Of a DNA stretch of 64,000 bases, positions 11,415 to 21,218 are shown piece after piece. The notes beneath the pieces are model-generated. The model was not told the DNA's origin. It saw only the letters and a program-made list of their open reading frames with translations, and did no database searches. Made by a program: the position numbers and the translations under genes. Position 1 is the stretch's first letter. Each line of letters opens with the position of its first letter. Location of the stretch: positions 1,548,001-1,612,000 of the forward strand of contig JAJEKV010000075.1 of assembly GCA_021234155.1 (NCBI GenBank), written 5' to 3'. The DNA comes from Isoetes taiwanensis. Lineage: Eukaryota > Streptophyta > Lycopodiopsida > Isoetales > Isoetaceae.

Positions 11415-11612
11415 TACAAGAGACCATATGGGCCATGAAAAGACAATGCTATCTGAGTTCGTCTTGATGTTCTTTCCTTTGATAAAATAACAATTATATC
11501 TGAAGTTGTTTGGATATACTTTTTCCTTTGATATCTGTTATATTGTTATATGGCATTGAATCTTATGGAAAAATGTATCTCTCTACATCACTAACCCATG
11601 ATATACATGTAG

Positions 11613-12343
11613 GTGAATAAAAACAATCCAAGAACTATCTCCAGAGACGTTAATATGATGAAACACCTGATCAACAGCAAGGATAAGAAGGACAAAAAGA
11701 TTGTGCACTTTAAATTCTTGTCCAAAAGTCTCGAAAAATTCGAGGTCAGAAATATCTTTCATATAGTACTATCTGAAATTCTAGAAGAGAAAGGAATTAA
11801 GCTACTAGACAACACGATTTTTGCATGGAAGTATTTGGATCAATTAAGAGAAATAGTATACAAACCATTCTCTGTTTTTGCTGAGGCAAGATGCAACAGA
11901 TGCCCATGCTCCAATCCCAATCTAAAAATCTTTCTTGACCATGACATTGGACATATTAGAACTACAGATTTAGCAATCATCCACAATGCCAAACTGAGAA
12001 AAGCATTTGGGAAAGGGCTTAATAACATCCCTGATTGCAGCTTCAGTGTGCAAAAATTCATGGAAGAATTCGAAATTACATGTACACAGTTCTTCACAGT
12101 ACACCAGTATGACTTGATTGATTTAACAGCAGATGATATACAACACATTAGCAACATGCTAATGCAATATGCACATATGGAGGTGGTTGAGTTCAGAAAG
12201 CACATGAAAGAAAAAAGATTTCTCTGGGATGATCCCAATGTAAGAAAAAATGTTGAATGGCTGGTTGGTAACTTTTACATTTCAGGCCTGGATAAGGCAA
12301 ACAATAATCCAGTATTCATTTGTCAGAAACACATATTTGAGAA
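11613..12343 (+). CDS. PLE reverse transcriptase ORF, N-terminal part (interrupted by Copia)
   Basis: Begins at an acceptor-like TGTAG with VNKNNPRTISRDVN and runs 243 codons to the Copia insertion site. The stretch WLVGNFYISGLDKANNNPVF then ICQKHIFE corresponds to the conserved block before the fingers in PLE proteins (an 'xxxDKxxxxVV...Y' motif). A CNRCPCSNPN pair of CxxC-type cysteines lies upstream. Removing the Copia element and one copy of its GAGAA duplication joins this frame directly to the RT frame at 17965, so the insertion broke an otherwise intact gene. Confidence 0.7.
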
Positions 12344-12979
12344 TGTTGAGAATTGAGATCATGTGATATTTGTGGATGAATGTTGATACTGTGTAGCAGA
12401 ACAGACTGGCAGACAAGATCATAGAGTAGCAGGTTCTATAAGCAAGGGGATTAGGGACCATATTGTGGCTCCCCTTGTGTAAGCTGAGTTATGGTGCGTG
12501 AACTTAGTGTTGGTTGTTTGAATGAAATTGAATAATTAAAATGGAGATAAGGTTCAATAGTTCATGGAGCCAAAATGTCAAGTGGAGCATGTGGGATAAT
12601 TCGAGCAGAAGCTCAAAGGACTATTTGGCCTGTGGGATATATGGGTGCAGTCGGATTTGTAGGAAGGAAAGTTTATCTAGCTCCATAACCGCCGGATCAG
12701 AATATACATAAGAAGAAAGGGGGATACGAAGGAGGCGTGTGCCGGAATGTACATCTGAAGATGTGGTCAGAGATGCTACAGTGAATCATTCATAGCCGAG
12801 CTACAGTGGTTTTTCAAAGAGACCATTACCTTGTAAACTTGTATACTAGAAATTCATGATATCTTATCTTGAGGGGGAAATTATGTCTATGGTTAAAACT
12901 TGAATAGCTCAAAGTTGTCCATGATATAAGGTAGATTGATTCTTAAGTGGTCTAACGAGGTAAAGAAAAAAAACCAACA
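12344..12979 (+). repeat. Copia 5' LTR
   Basis: Begins TGTTGAGAATTGAG and ends AAAACCAACA, i.e. TG...CA ends. Nearly identical to 17323-17959, with a substitution near 12572 and a substitution plus one-base indel near 12600. Should contain the promoter and polyadenylation signal of the element. Confidence 0.95.
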
Positions 12980-12993
12980 GTGGTATCAGAGCA
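12980..12993 (+). promoter_or_regulatory. Copia primer-binding site (initiator Met tRNA)
   Basis: GTGGTATCAGAGC follows the 5' LTR directly. TGGTATCAGAGC is the standard plant Copia site complementary to the 3' end of initiator methionine tRNA, which primes minus-strand DNA synthesis. Confidence 0.92.
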
Positions 12994-13007
12994 CAGGTTT
13001 TATAATC

Positions 13008-15533
13008 ATGACAACAAGATTTGGAGCTAACTTGTTAAACTCAATTGAAGTATTTAAAGGAGATGGAGGATTTCAAGTTTGGAAGGAAGGCATTAGGAGT
13101 GTGCTTGAATTTGAAAAGCTGTGGTATCTAATTAGTGGCAGCCCAGTTGTGAGTGCAGGGGCATCTAGTTCAGGTGGTTCAAGTCCTGCTGGCAGTTCTA
13201 ATACTCAGTCTGAAGGTGGTTCAGGCACTGCAAGGGAGTCTCAGGCAGGGGGAACAGCTGCCAGCCCTGCCAGCCCTGAAGGTGAAGAAGTTAAAATTAT
13301 GGAGGCTCAAGCTATAATTATGAGTAAAGTGGGAACTGCTTTGAAACTGAAACTTCGAGGCATGAAGCCTAAGGAAATGTGGGAGTATCTGGTTAAGCAC
13401 TATGAGCAGAAGAGTTCTTCACAAATAGATATGTTGGAGAAAGAGTTAAGAAAAATGAAGCTTGTTGAAAAGGATGATCTAACGAATTTCTTAGAAAGAT
13501 TTGATTCAATTATTGCAGATCTTGAGGGAGCTGGCAATATTCTAAATGAGCAGTATCAAATCTTAGCTTTAGCAAGGGCGGTGTCTCATAATAGTCATTT
13601 GGCAACCTTGCTCAGGAATGTAGCAACTTCAAAAGAACATGCCATCAGGATGATACGCACTGAATTTGAACAATCCAGTGTTGCACAAGAGGAGGCAGAA
13701 CAGTCAGCAGAAGTATTGTACACGGGTAAGGCAAAAAAGTCTGGTTTTAAAAATTTTCCTAAAGGAAAGATAGGACCTTGCTATGTGTGCAACCAATATG
13801 GTCATTTAAAAAGTGAATGTCCTAGTAATACTGAAAGAGAGCTGAGGTGTTTTAACTGTGAAGGTAAGGGTCACTTTGCTTTCAGTTGCTCCAGTCCAAA
13901 AAGAGGGAGAGGTCGAGGAAGAACTGGTAGCTACAGGGGTGGCAGAGGCAGGGGAAGGTTTAGAGGAGGATCAAGTGTCAACATAGTTGAGAAGCATGAG
14001 AGTAGTGAAGGAGAACTTGAAGATGATACTATTGAGGTAAGGAAATATTTAAATTGTAATGTTTCTGTATCTCAGAATGCAAATGATGAAAAATTTGTTG
14101 TGATAGATTCAGGAGCAGAAAAAAGTGTGATGTGTGACCTGCATTTGCTGAAAAATAAGGAGAAAAAGGAAGGATATGTCAAGCTGGGTGATGGAGGATT
14201 AAAGAGAATTGAAGATGCTGGTGTGTTGGAATTATTTGATCTAAATGGAAAAGTGATCAAGTTAAGAGATGTTTTGTGTGTACCTGGACTTGTGAGAAAT
14301 CTTATTTCTGTATGTCAGTTAGTGGATCTAGGGTATAAAGTGTTGTTTGAACAACTTCAATGTAAAGTTTTCTTAAATGGTGAATTGAAGTTTATTGGTA
14401 AACGAGTTGGGAATTTGTTTGGATTAAATGTGGAATCTTTACATGAAGTTAATCTCATTGAATATCCGGATGTAAAATTATGGCATAACAGACTGGGCCA
14501 TGTAAATTCTGCAATAATTACAGCATTGGAGAAAAAAGGATTCATCTCAGCAAAAGTAGAAAAAGAAGAAAAATTCTTATGTGGAGGATGTCAACTTGGA
14601 AAACAAGCAAGGTTGTCATTTGAAAGGTCCAAGAAAAGAGCAAAGGGTATTTTAGATTTGATACACACGGATTTATGTGGACCTATTAATGTCACTAGCT
14701 TGAGTGGATATAGGTATTTTATGAGCTTTATTGATGATTTCAGTAGAAAGACCAAATGTTACATTCTTAAGACAAAAGATCAAGCTAGTGAGGCTTTAAA
14801 ATTGTTTGCTGCTGAGACTGAATTGGAAACTGGGAGGAAAATAAAATGTATACGGTCAGATAGGGGTGGAGAGTATATCTCTGGGGAATTTAAAGAATTT
14901 TGTGCAAATAAAGGAATTAGGAGACAACTAACATGCAGATATTCTCCACAGCAGAATGGAGTAGCTGAAAGAAAGAATAGGACCTTACTTGATGCTGTGA
15001 GGTCCATGTTGAAGTATTCTGGTTTACCAAACTTCTTATGGGATGAAGCCTTGAAGACAGCAGTCTACATTCAGAATTTGTTACCATCCTCCAGCATAAA
15101 AGGTGCTATTCCAGAGATGCTATGGTCAGGTAAGTCTCCATCATATGATGATTTAAAAGCATATGGTTGTTTGTGCTTTGTACATGTTCCTGAGGAGTTA
15201 AGAAAAAAATTAGATGACCGGGCATATATAGCCTATCTGGTTGGATATGATTTAAATTCAAAGGCCTTTAGACTATATGATCCTGCAAGAAGAAAAATCT
15301 TAATAAGTCGAGATGTCATCTTTAATGAAAGGGAGTTCTATAGAAAACTCCCTAAAATAAATTCAGAAGAGTCAATCGAAAGTAAGGTAGCTGATGCAGT
15401 TGAAGAATCAAAACAACAAGTGACTAGTGAAGAAGCAAAAACTGAAAGATTTGAGCAAACATGTATAAGTGATTCAGATAATGAGTCAGAGGTGGCATCA
15501 GATAATTTTATGGAACCAAAGACTAGAACATGA
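13008..15533 (+). CDS. Copia gag-protease-integrase polyprotein
   Basis: Start chosen at ATG 13008 (MTTRFGANLLNSIEVFKGDG), just after the primer site; the frame is open further upstream but that part is LTR. Gag (UBN2/retrotran_gag type) occupies about the first 250 residues. Two CCHC zinc knuckles follow, CYVCNQYGHLKSEC and CFNCEGKGHFAFSC, then a GR-rich basic stretch. The aspartic protease has VVIDSGAEKSVM with the DSGA active site. The integrase has LWHNRLGHVN and CGGCQLGKQ (His/Cys zinc domain), then HTDLCGP, DRGGEY and QQNGVAERKNR (DDE core). The frame ends with TGA at 15533, about 15 codons after acidic linker sequence. Confidence 0.92.
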   Translation: MTTRFGANLLNSIEVFKGDGGFQVWKEGIRSVLEFEKLWYLISGSPVVSAGASSSGGSSPAGSSNTQSEGGSGTARESQAGGTAASPASPEGEEVKIMEAQAIIMSKVGTALKLKLRGMKPKEMWEYLVKHYEQKSSSQIDMLEKELRKMKLVEKDDLTNFLERFDSIIADLEGAGNILNEQYQILALARAVSHNSHLATLLRNVATSKEHAIRMIRTEFEQSSVAQEEAEQSAEVLYTGKAKKSGFKNFPKGKIGPCYVCNQYGHLKSECPSNTERELRCFNCEGKGHFAFSCSSPKRGRGRGRTGSYRGGRGRGRFRGGSSVNIVEKHESSEGELEDDTIEVRKYLNCNVSVSQNANDEKFVVIDSGAEKSVMCDLHLLKNKEKKEGYVKLGDGGLKRIEDAGVLELFDLNGKVIKLRDVLCVPGLVRNLISVCQLVDLGYKVLFEQLQCKVFLNGELKFIGKRVGNLFGLNVESLHEVNLIEYPDVKLWHNRLGHVNSAIITALEKKGFISAKVEKEEKFLCGGCQLGKQARLSFERSKKRAKGILDLIHTDLCGPINVTSLSGYRYFMSFIDDFSRKTKCYILKTKDQASEALKLFAAETELETGRKIKCIRSDRGGEYISGEFKEFCANKGIRRQLTCRYSPQQNGVAERKNRTLLDAVRSMLKYSGLPNFLWDEALKTAVYIQNLLPSSSIKGAIPEMLWSGKSPSYDDLKAYGCLCFVHVPEELRKKLDDRAYIAYLVGYDLNSKAFRLYDPARRKILISRDVIFNEREFYRKLPKINSEESIESKVADAVEESKQQVTSEEAKTERFEQTCISDSDNESEVASDNFMEPKTRT

Positions 15534-17328
15534 ATCTAAAGGGGTAAATACACATCAAGAGACAGACATGGCTAGTCCTATTAAAATAAAAAGGAAACCA
15601 AAAAGGACAGAGGCTCAAATTCTAGCAGATGAAGCCAAATGTAAGTTGGAATTACATGGCAGAACAGAAGGTGGAAGAAGCAAAAGGCTGAGATCTGATG
15701 TAGGAGAAATTAACACCTTGTTTGATATCCTTATTCTTGAAACAGATAAAACTCCTCAAAATTATGCTGAAGCTATTCAAGACTGCAATGCAACAAGCTG
15801 GCTTAATGCAATGGAAGAAGAAATGGGATCTTTTAGAAGAACAAACACATACACAGTAGTAGACATTCCTGGAGATAAGAATATAGTGGGCAGCAAATGG
15901 ATATTTCGTATAAAACCAGGAATTGATAAGAAAACAAAAAAGTTTAAGGCTAGACTTGTAGCACAAGGTTTTACACAAAAAAGAGGTGAGGATTTTGATG
16001 AGACTTTTTCACCCTTGGTAAAAATAAATAGTTTGAGGATGTTATTAGCCATTGCAAATGCCTGTGATTATGAGTTACACCATATGGATGTAAGTACAGC
16101 TTTTTTGAATGCTAAGCTAGAAGAAGAAATATATCTCAGACCTGCTTCTGGTTTTGAAGAAGAAGAGGGAAAGGTTTGGAAGCTGAATAGAGCAGTATAT
16201 GGTCTTCGACAATCTCCAAGAGAATGGTATAAGTGTATGGACGGATATTTGTTAGAACAAGGTTTTGAAAAACTTAATAATGATGGAAATATTTACAGGT
16301 TTACCATGGGAGGTAAATGGTGTATAATTGCTCTATATGTTGATGACAACATCATGGTAGCAAATGACAAGGAAGTATTGAGTCATTGTAAAAATATTTT
16401 AAAGAAACGGTTTCAAATGAGTGATCTTGGGGAACTCAAAAGATTTTTGGGTATTGATGTACACAGAGATAGAAAAAACAGAAGGTTGGCATTAAGTCAG
16501 CAAGGACATATTGAAAATATGCTCAGAAAATTTCATATGGAAGAATGCCATGAAGCAAGTACTCCTATAGTTCCAGGTCATAAAATATCTGCAGAGATGA
16601 GTCCAAGAAATGAATGTGAAGCAAAGCAAATGGAGAGGATACCATATAGAAGTTTAATTGGTTGTTTATCATATGTGGCTAATTGCACTAGACCTGACAT
16701 TGCTTTTGCAGTTAATATTTTAAGCAGGTATAACAACAAGCCAGGAAAAGCACATTGGAATGCAGCAAAACGAGTTTTGAAATATTTGAAGGGTACAATT
16801 CATTTTGGTATTTTGTTTAATGAAGCTGACCTGCAGCTACAAGCTTTCTGTGATGCTGACTGGGGAGGGGATTTAGATAAAAGAAAGTCAACCTCAGGAT
16901 ATATCATTCTATTAGGTGGTGCTCCAGTGGCTTGGAAATGTAAAAAACAGGGAAGTATTGCACTATCTAGTGCAGAAGCTGAGTATAATTCAGCAGCCTT
17001 GCTGACTAAAGAAGTGATTTGGGAGAGGAGACTTATGACAGAATTAGGCTTTGATCAAATAGGACCAACAGTTATTTATTGTGACAATACAAGTTGTATT
17101 GCCATGACAAAAAACCCTATTTTACATGAAAGATCAAAGCACATAGACATGGAGGTTCACTTTATCAGAGATATGGTAAAGAAAAATCAAGTTCATTTGA
17201 CATATATTAGCACTGCAGATCAAAGGGCAGACATTCTCACTAAAGCCTTACCAACATCCAGGTTTCAGGAATTAAGAACATTATTAGAATGTAATGATGT
17301 GAAATATCACATGAAGGGGGAATGTTGA
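15534..17328 (+). CDS. Copia reverse transcriptase-RNase H
   Basis: Continues the polyprotein in the +1 frame relative to the upstream part. After a linker (KRKPKRTEAQI) comes the RVT_2 domain: SWLNAMEEEMGSFRRTNTY, GSKWIFRIK, ARLVAQGFTQKRGEDFDETF, MDVSTAFLNAKLEEEIYL, and the catalytic ALYVDDNIMV near 16330. RNase H follows with FCDADWGGDLDKRKSTSGY and SSAEAEYNSAA, ending HIDMEVHFIRDMV and the usual terminal ADILTKALP segment. Ordinary Copia elements use one frame, so the break at about 15.53 kb is either a recent one-base mutation or a programmed +1 shift. The first is likelier, since no known shift site is evident. Confidence 0.9.
17310..17322 (+). promoter_or_regulatory. Copia polypurine tract
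   Basis: GAAGGGGGAA lies immediately before the 3' LTR and is the expected plus-strand primer. It overlaps the last codons of the RNase H frame. Confidence 0.85.
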
Positions 17329-17959
17329 GAATTGAGATCATGTGATATTTGTGGATGAATGTTGATACTGTGTAGCAGAACAGACTGGCAGACAAGATCA
17401 TAGAGTAGCAGGTTCTATAAGCAAGGGGATTAGGGACCATATTGTGGCTCCCCTTGTGTAAGCTGAGTTATGGTGCGTGAACTTAGTGTTGGTTGTTTGA
17501 ATGAAATTGAATAATTAAAATGGAGATAAGGTTCAATAGTTCATGGAGCCGAAATGTCAAGTGGAGCATGTGGGATAATTTCAAGCAGAAGCTCAAAGGA
17601 CTATTTGGCCTGTGGGATATATGGGTGCAGTCGGATTTGTAGGAAGGAAAGTTTATCTAGCTCCATAACCGCCGGATCAGAATATACATAAGAAGAAAGG
17701 GGGATACGAAGGAGGCGTGTGCCGGAATGTACATCTGAAGATGTGGTCAGAGATGCTACAGTGAATCATTCATAGCCGAGCTACAGTGGTTTTTCAAAGA
17801 GACCATTACCTTGTAAACTTGTATACTAGAAATTCATGATATCTTATCTTGAGGGGGAAATTATGTCTATGGTTAAAACTTGAATAGCTCAAAGTTGTCC
17901 ATGATATAAGGTAGATTGATTCTTAAGTGGTCTAACGAGGTAAAGAAAAAAAACCAACA
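17323..17959 (+). repeat. Copia 3' LTR
   Basis: Second LTR copy, following the polypurine tract and ending AAAACCAACA just before the GAGAA duplication. One base longer than the 5' copy. Confidence 0.95.
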
Positions 17960-17964
17960 GAGAA

Positions 17965-19321
17965 GGCTCAGGAAAGACTAAACAGTCCAGACTTTGAAAG
18001 AACTACACTTACTCCTACTTGTACGGCTGAAATAGCCAAGAAAGAAATCCAAAAGTTTATTGGTATGGATACAGAAATACAAAACAGACTACCATATCTT
18101 ATGGCAAGCTACAAAGCACACAAACATGAGTACAGGTGGCTAACAAATGCACATGACTCAAGCTTTTCTGAGCTAGCTGACCTGATTACGGCAATATTGA
18201 ATGATTTTCTTGAAACTTGGCCCCTGGTTTGCTTCAAAATAACAGCAAAAATCAGATTATTCAGGAATTTCAGAGTCAATGCATCATGGATTATTGACTC
18301 ATCATATGACATGGTTTTAAACCTACCACAAAAGATACACAACGTCTTTGCAGCAGATATTACACATTGTTATGAGACAATTCCTCTTGAAGGGGACGAT
18401 GGCTTAATTGAGATAATGAACGAGATAATTGACATGATTTGGGAATACATGGTAACTGAGAACCATAAGTTTCACTTACTGTACAGAATCAGGGAAGGAA
18501 ATTACATGATTAAATGGGAAAAGAGTATCAAAAGAAACCTCCATATGACATGCTGGAGAACTATTGAGAAAAATGTAATCAAGCAGATGAACACTTGGCT
18601 ACTTTCCAACTGCTATTTACAGCTTGGTAAAACAATTTTTAGGCAGAGAAAAGGGATCCCAATGGGATTTTCTTGTAGCCCAGCATGGTGCAATCTATAC
18701 CTTGCGTGGCATGAATTGAAATTCATACTCAAATTGGCTGACAAAGGCAGATATGAAGATATTAAGAGATTCCAATATACAACCAGATATATGGATGACC
18801 TCAAAATTGTGAATGGAGGTAACATTAAAGAATTTTTTGATCCACGGGCAGAGATTACAATATATAATATGGACTACATAGGGATAAAAGATGAAACTAC
18901 ATACAAAAAAGGTGTACAGGATACAACTGAATCCGTGGGATATAAAATCAATTATATGAATGTTACCATTCAGGTCACTGACCCAAACAGAGGCATATTC
19001 ATAATGACTAGGTATGACAAAAGGGACAAGTTACCTTTTCACGTCAACAAATTCATCAAAGCTGATAGCTGCAGACCATATAGGCAAGCTATGAAAGTCA
19101 TCATCTCACAGATACTACCCTATGTTTATGCGCATTCAAGCCACACCACTGCTGCTGCTGATGTAGCAGGACTTATTGAGGCATTCCAGAATAATGGCTT
19201 TAACAGAAACATGCTTATCAGATTGGTATTGCACACGCTCCAGAATGACAAATTCCCTGGACTTATCTATAATATAAAAGAGATGCTGATAACACTAAAA
19301 GACATTCTACATGCAGTCTAA
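17965..19321 (+). CDS. PLE reverse transcriptase ORF, catalytic part
   Basis: After the Copia element the frame resumes (AQERLNSPDFERTT...) and runs to TAA at 19321. Visible motifs, in order: a KAHKHEYRW segment aligned with the PLE 'KxHK...RPI' block; FAADITHCYETIPL (catalytic Asp of motif A, in PLE style 'DxxxLYTNIP') near 18346-18388; RKGIPMGFSCSPAWCNLYL (motif B) near 18648-18705; YMDD (motif C) at 18788-18799; and a thumb region DKLPFHVNKFIKADSCRPYRQ similar to the PLE post-RT block. The protein ends about 50 residues after that, with no GIY-YIG domain. The element would therefore need nicks, telomere-type ends or another enzyme to prime reverse transcription. No internal stop is seen. 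Confidence 0.8.
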
Positions 19322-19456
19322 TAAATGCAGATGTTTCGAGTTTTTCATACGAAAAATAGGGAGGGCAGGGCCTATGTGTTACAACAAGGCCCTGCTCCCC
19401 TTGTTGTAACAGTCATATGACAATAAAGGCCACCTCCACTACGGAAGGAGGTAGGA
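19322..19456 (+). promoter_or_regulatory. PLE 3' UTR with pseudoknot-like RNA structure and AATAAA
   Basis: Two complementary pairs interleave. GCAGGGCC (19365-19372) pairs with GGCCCTGC (19388-19395), while GTTACAACAAGG (19378-19389) pairs with CCTTGTTGTAAC (19399-19410). The order A-B-A'-B' is that of an H-type pseudoknot, with the two pairings sharing two bases. AATAAA follows at 19422-19427, then a small hairpin ACCTCC/GGAGGT (19432-19437 with 19447-19452). Such a structure just before the terminal repeat could be the RT recognition site or part of a ribozyme; that role is inference. Confidence 0.6.
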
Positions 19457-21213
19457 TTTTTTTATTAGAAATTGCATTAAGTATACTAAGCTTAGAAGAA
19501 TGATTGAATAGTTGATATGTTAACAAATTAACATGGAAAGTAGCATAACTTCTATGTTAACAGGAACGAGGCCATTTATGGGAATGGGAAAGACACCACT
19601 CCTTTAAAAATACCAGGTATATACTAGGTAAGGAAAATTTATTCAATAATCTTAGGGTTCCGGATGGACTAGGGATCCGTCCATCCATGGACGGAAAAGC
19701 AAGTGACGGACCCGACCAACAAGGAAAAGAGACCAGGCAGTTATAGATTCCAGCTTGTAGAACTGGAGTGAAAGAAACATGCACAAATTTGGCCTGACGG
19801 TATTAGGGACAGGGACTAACACTTATTTAAAAGCAGACATGAGGATCGGCCTTAGAACAGATCCTTCTTTAGCTTGCCATTCCGGCCCTGCCACATCTGA
19901 GATAGGCCTTTTAGATGCATGGGAAGAAAGAAGGGGGACTTGAATATGGCCACCAGAAGGAGAATCGAAGCTGAGATGAAAGGGGCTGCTAAGAAGAAGA
20001 AAATATTTGATTTCCACAGGGTTGCAAAAACACCTGTGATGGCAGATTGCTCCAATAAAGGAGAAAAAATGGTTGAAGAAGCTAAGGAAAAAGCTAATGA
20101 GGGGCCTGAGCAGGTGAACAAAGGAACTGATAACAATGGGGGCACTGGCTTCAAGTTGATTATGCAGAATGATGCTATGCAGACAAAGGACAAAGGAACA
20201 GCCATGGAGGAGATCCAACAAGCAAGCTATTCAGCAGATCTACAAGACCCACAGGTTCTTAGATATACTAAGTTTCATTCATTAAATATGTGTGGGATTT
20301 ACTACAAGGTTTCTTGGTAATTTGCATTAGCATAATTTCATAAGTAGCCATAGGCGATAAGGGCTGTTTTGACCAGATAAAATAAGGTAGAATGATGTTA
20401 GATCTTAGAAAAGATTGGAATAACTTCTCAGATGCATATTATGGCATTGAAAACAGGGAGATCAAGGTTTGACATACCAGGATCTAAAGACATTATACAT
20501 TATTTTTGGTTGTGGATCTTTGCTAACAATATTTGGGAGCTGCTAATGTATTGGGACAGGATGTTTGAGGTAGCACTTATATAATTAAGATCTGGTATCA
20601 AAGAAGAATGAGACAAGAGATAATTTAAGGAGACAACTTATGGGCATGCTGCTGTCATATATGCCATGATTACCCTGAAATTTTCTGTCATGGCTGCCAT
20701 ATTATTTTAATTTACATCAGGCAAATGTGAAGGGGATAACCCAAGAAACTTATAGCTTACCTGCTAGTGACTTAGGCTTTTACCCTTCTTAGGCTAACAG
20801 TCCTTTGGTTTCACTGCAGGTAACCGAGTTTCTTGCTCTTTTGCTTTGATGTTCTTGGTCAAGCTACAAGTATTCACGAATTCTACAAATTGTTTCTAAA
20901 TCTTTGAGTAAGATCTTTTCAAATGACTAGCTATTGTGAACTCATATAGATCTGATAAATCAGATCTATTTGATTGGAACATACAGATCTTTTACTATTA
21001 TCAACTCTTATAGATTGTAGATTTCTAAAGATTATGGAATTATTCTATTTGCAAATTGTACTCTAGACTTATAGTTTATTACAATGAAAAGTAGAGACTA
21101 GAAAAACATGACTATGGCCTTGAAGGGAATCACCTGTAACCTGATAGGGCTGCAAGTTGTACTCTGAAGTACTTGATTGTATTAAGAGTAAAAGGTCTTA
21201 GACTTTAAAGGTT
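19457..21213 (+). repeat. PLE right pseudo-LTR
   Basis: Second copy of the ~1.75 kb repeat. It begins with a run of 7 T, then ATTAGAAATTGC, directly after the 3' UTR structures of the PLE body, and ends in AAAGGTT followed by the CACAT flank. The shorter T-run than the left copy suggests slippage on the left. An orphan copy of the first-exon ORF lies at 19919-20320. Confidence 0.85.
19919..20320 (+). CDS. Copy of PLE first-exon ORF in right pseudo-LTR
   Basis: Identical translated frame to that starting at 8030 (133 residues, MGRKKGDLNM... to ...YYKVSW). In this copy there is no downstream PLE body to splice to, so it is probably non-functional here unless transcription reads into flanking DNA. 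Its exact conservation is due to recent duplication during retrotransposition rather than proof of selection. Confidence 0.45.
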   Translation: MGRKKGDLNMATRRRIEAEMKGAAKKKKIFDFHRVAKTPVMADCSNKGEKMVEEAKEKANEGPEQVNKGTDNNGGTGFKLIMQNDAMQTKDKGTAMEEIQQASYSADLQDPQVLRYTKFHSLNMCGIYYKVSW

Positions 21214-21218
21214 CACAT

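Larger units (their letters stand above)
12344..17959 (+). mobile_element. Complete, young Ty1/Copia retrotransposon
   Basis: A full-length element of 5.6 kb with 636/637 bp LTRs, GAGAA target duplications on both sides (12339-12343 and 17960-17964), a primer-binding site, a polypurine tract and gag-protease-integrase-RT-RNase H coding order, which defines Copia. The two LTRs differ at only about three positions by eye, so insertion is recent relative to the host PLE. The single coding defect is a frame change between integrase and RT. Confidence 0.95.
7547..21213 (+). mobile_element. Penelope-like retroelement (PLE) with direct terminal repeats and nested insertions
   Basis: A 13.7 kb composite. 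Two ~1.75 kb direct repeats (7575-9327 and 19464-21213) flank a coding body. The sequence CACAT lies immediately outside each end (7542-7546 and 21214-21218), a likely 5 bp target duplication. The body encodes a reverse transcriptase with Penelope-type motifs (DITxCYxxIP, GIPMG, YMDD). No GIY-YIG endonuclease is visible, either after the RT or before it, which resembles the endonuclease-lacking PLE groups (Athena/Coprina). Two later insertions interrupt the body: a LINE fragment at 10480-10887 and a Copia element at 12344-17959. Without them the PLE would be about 7.6 kb. Terminal direct repeats in PLEs are known as pseudo-LTRs. Confidence 0.75.
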
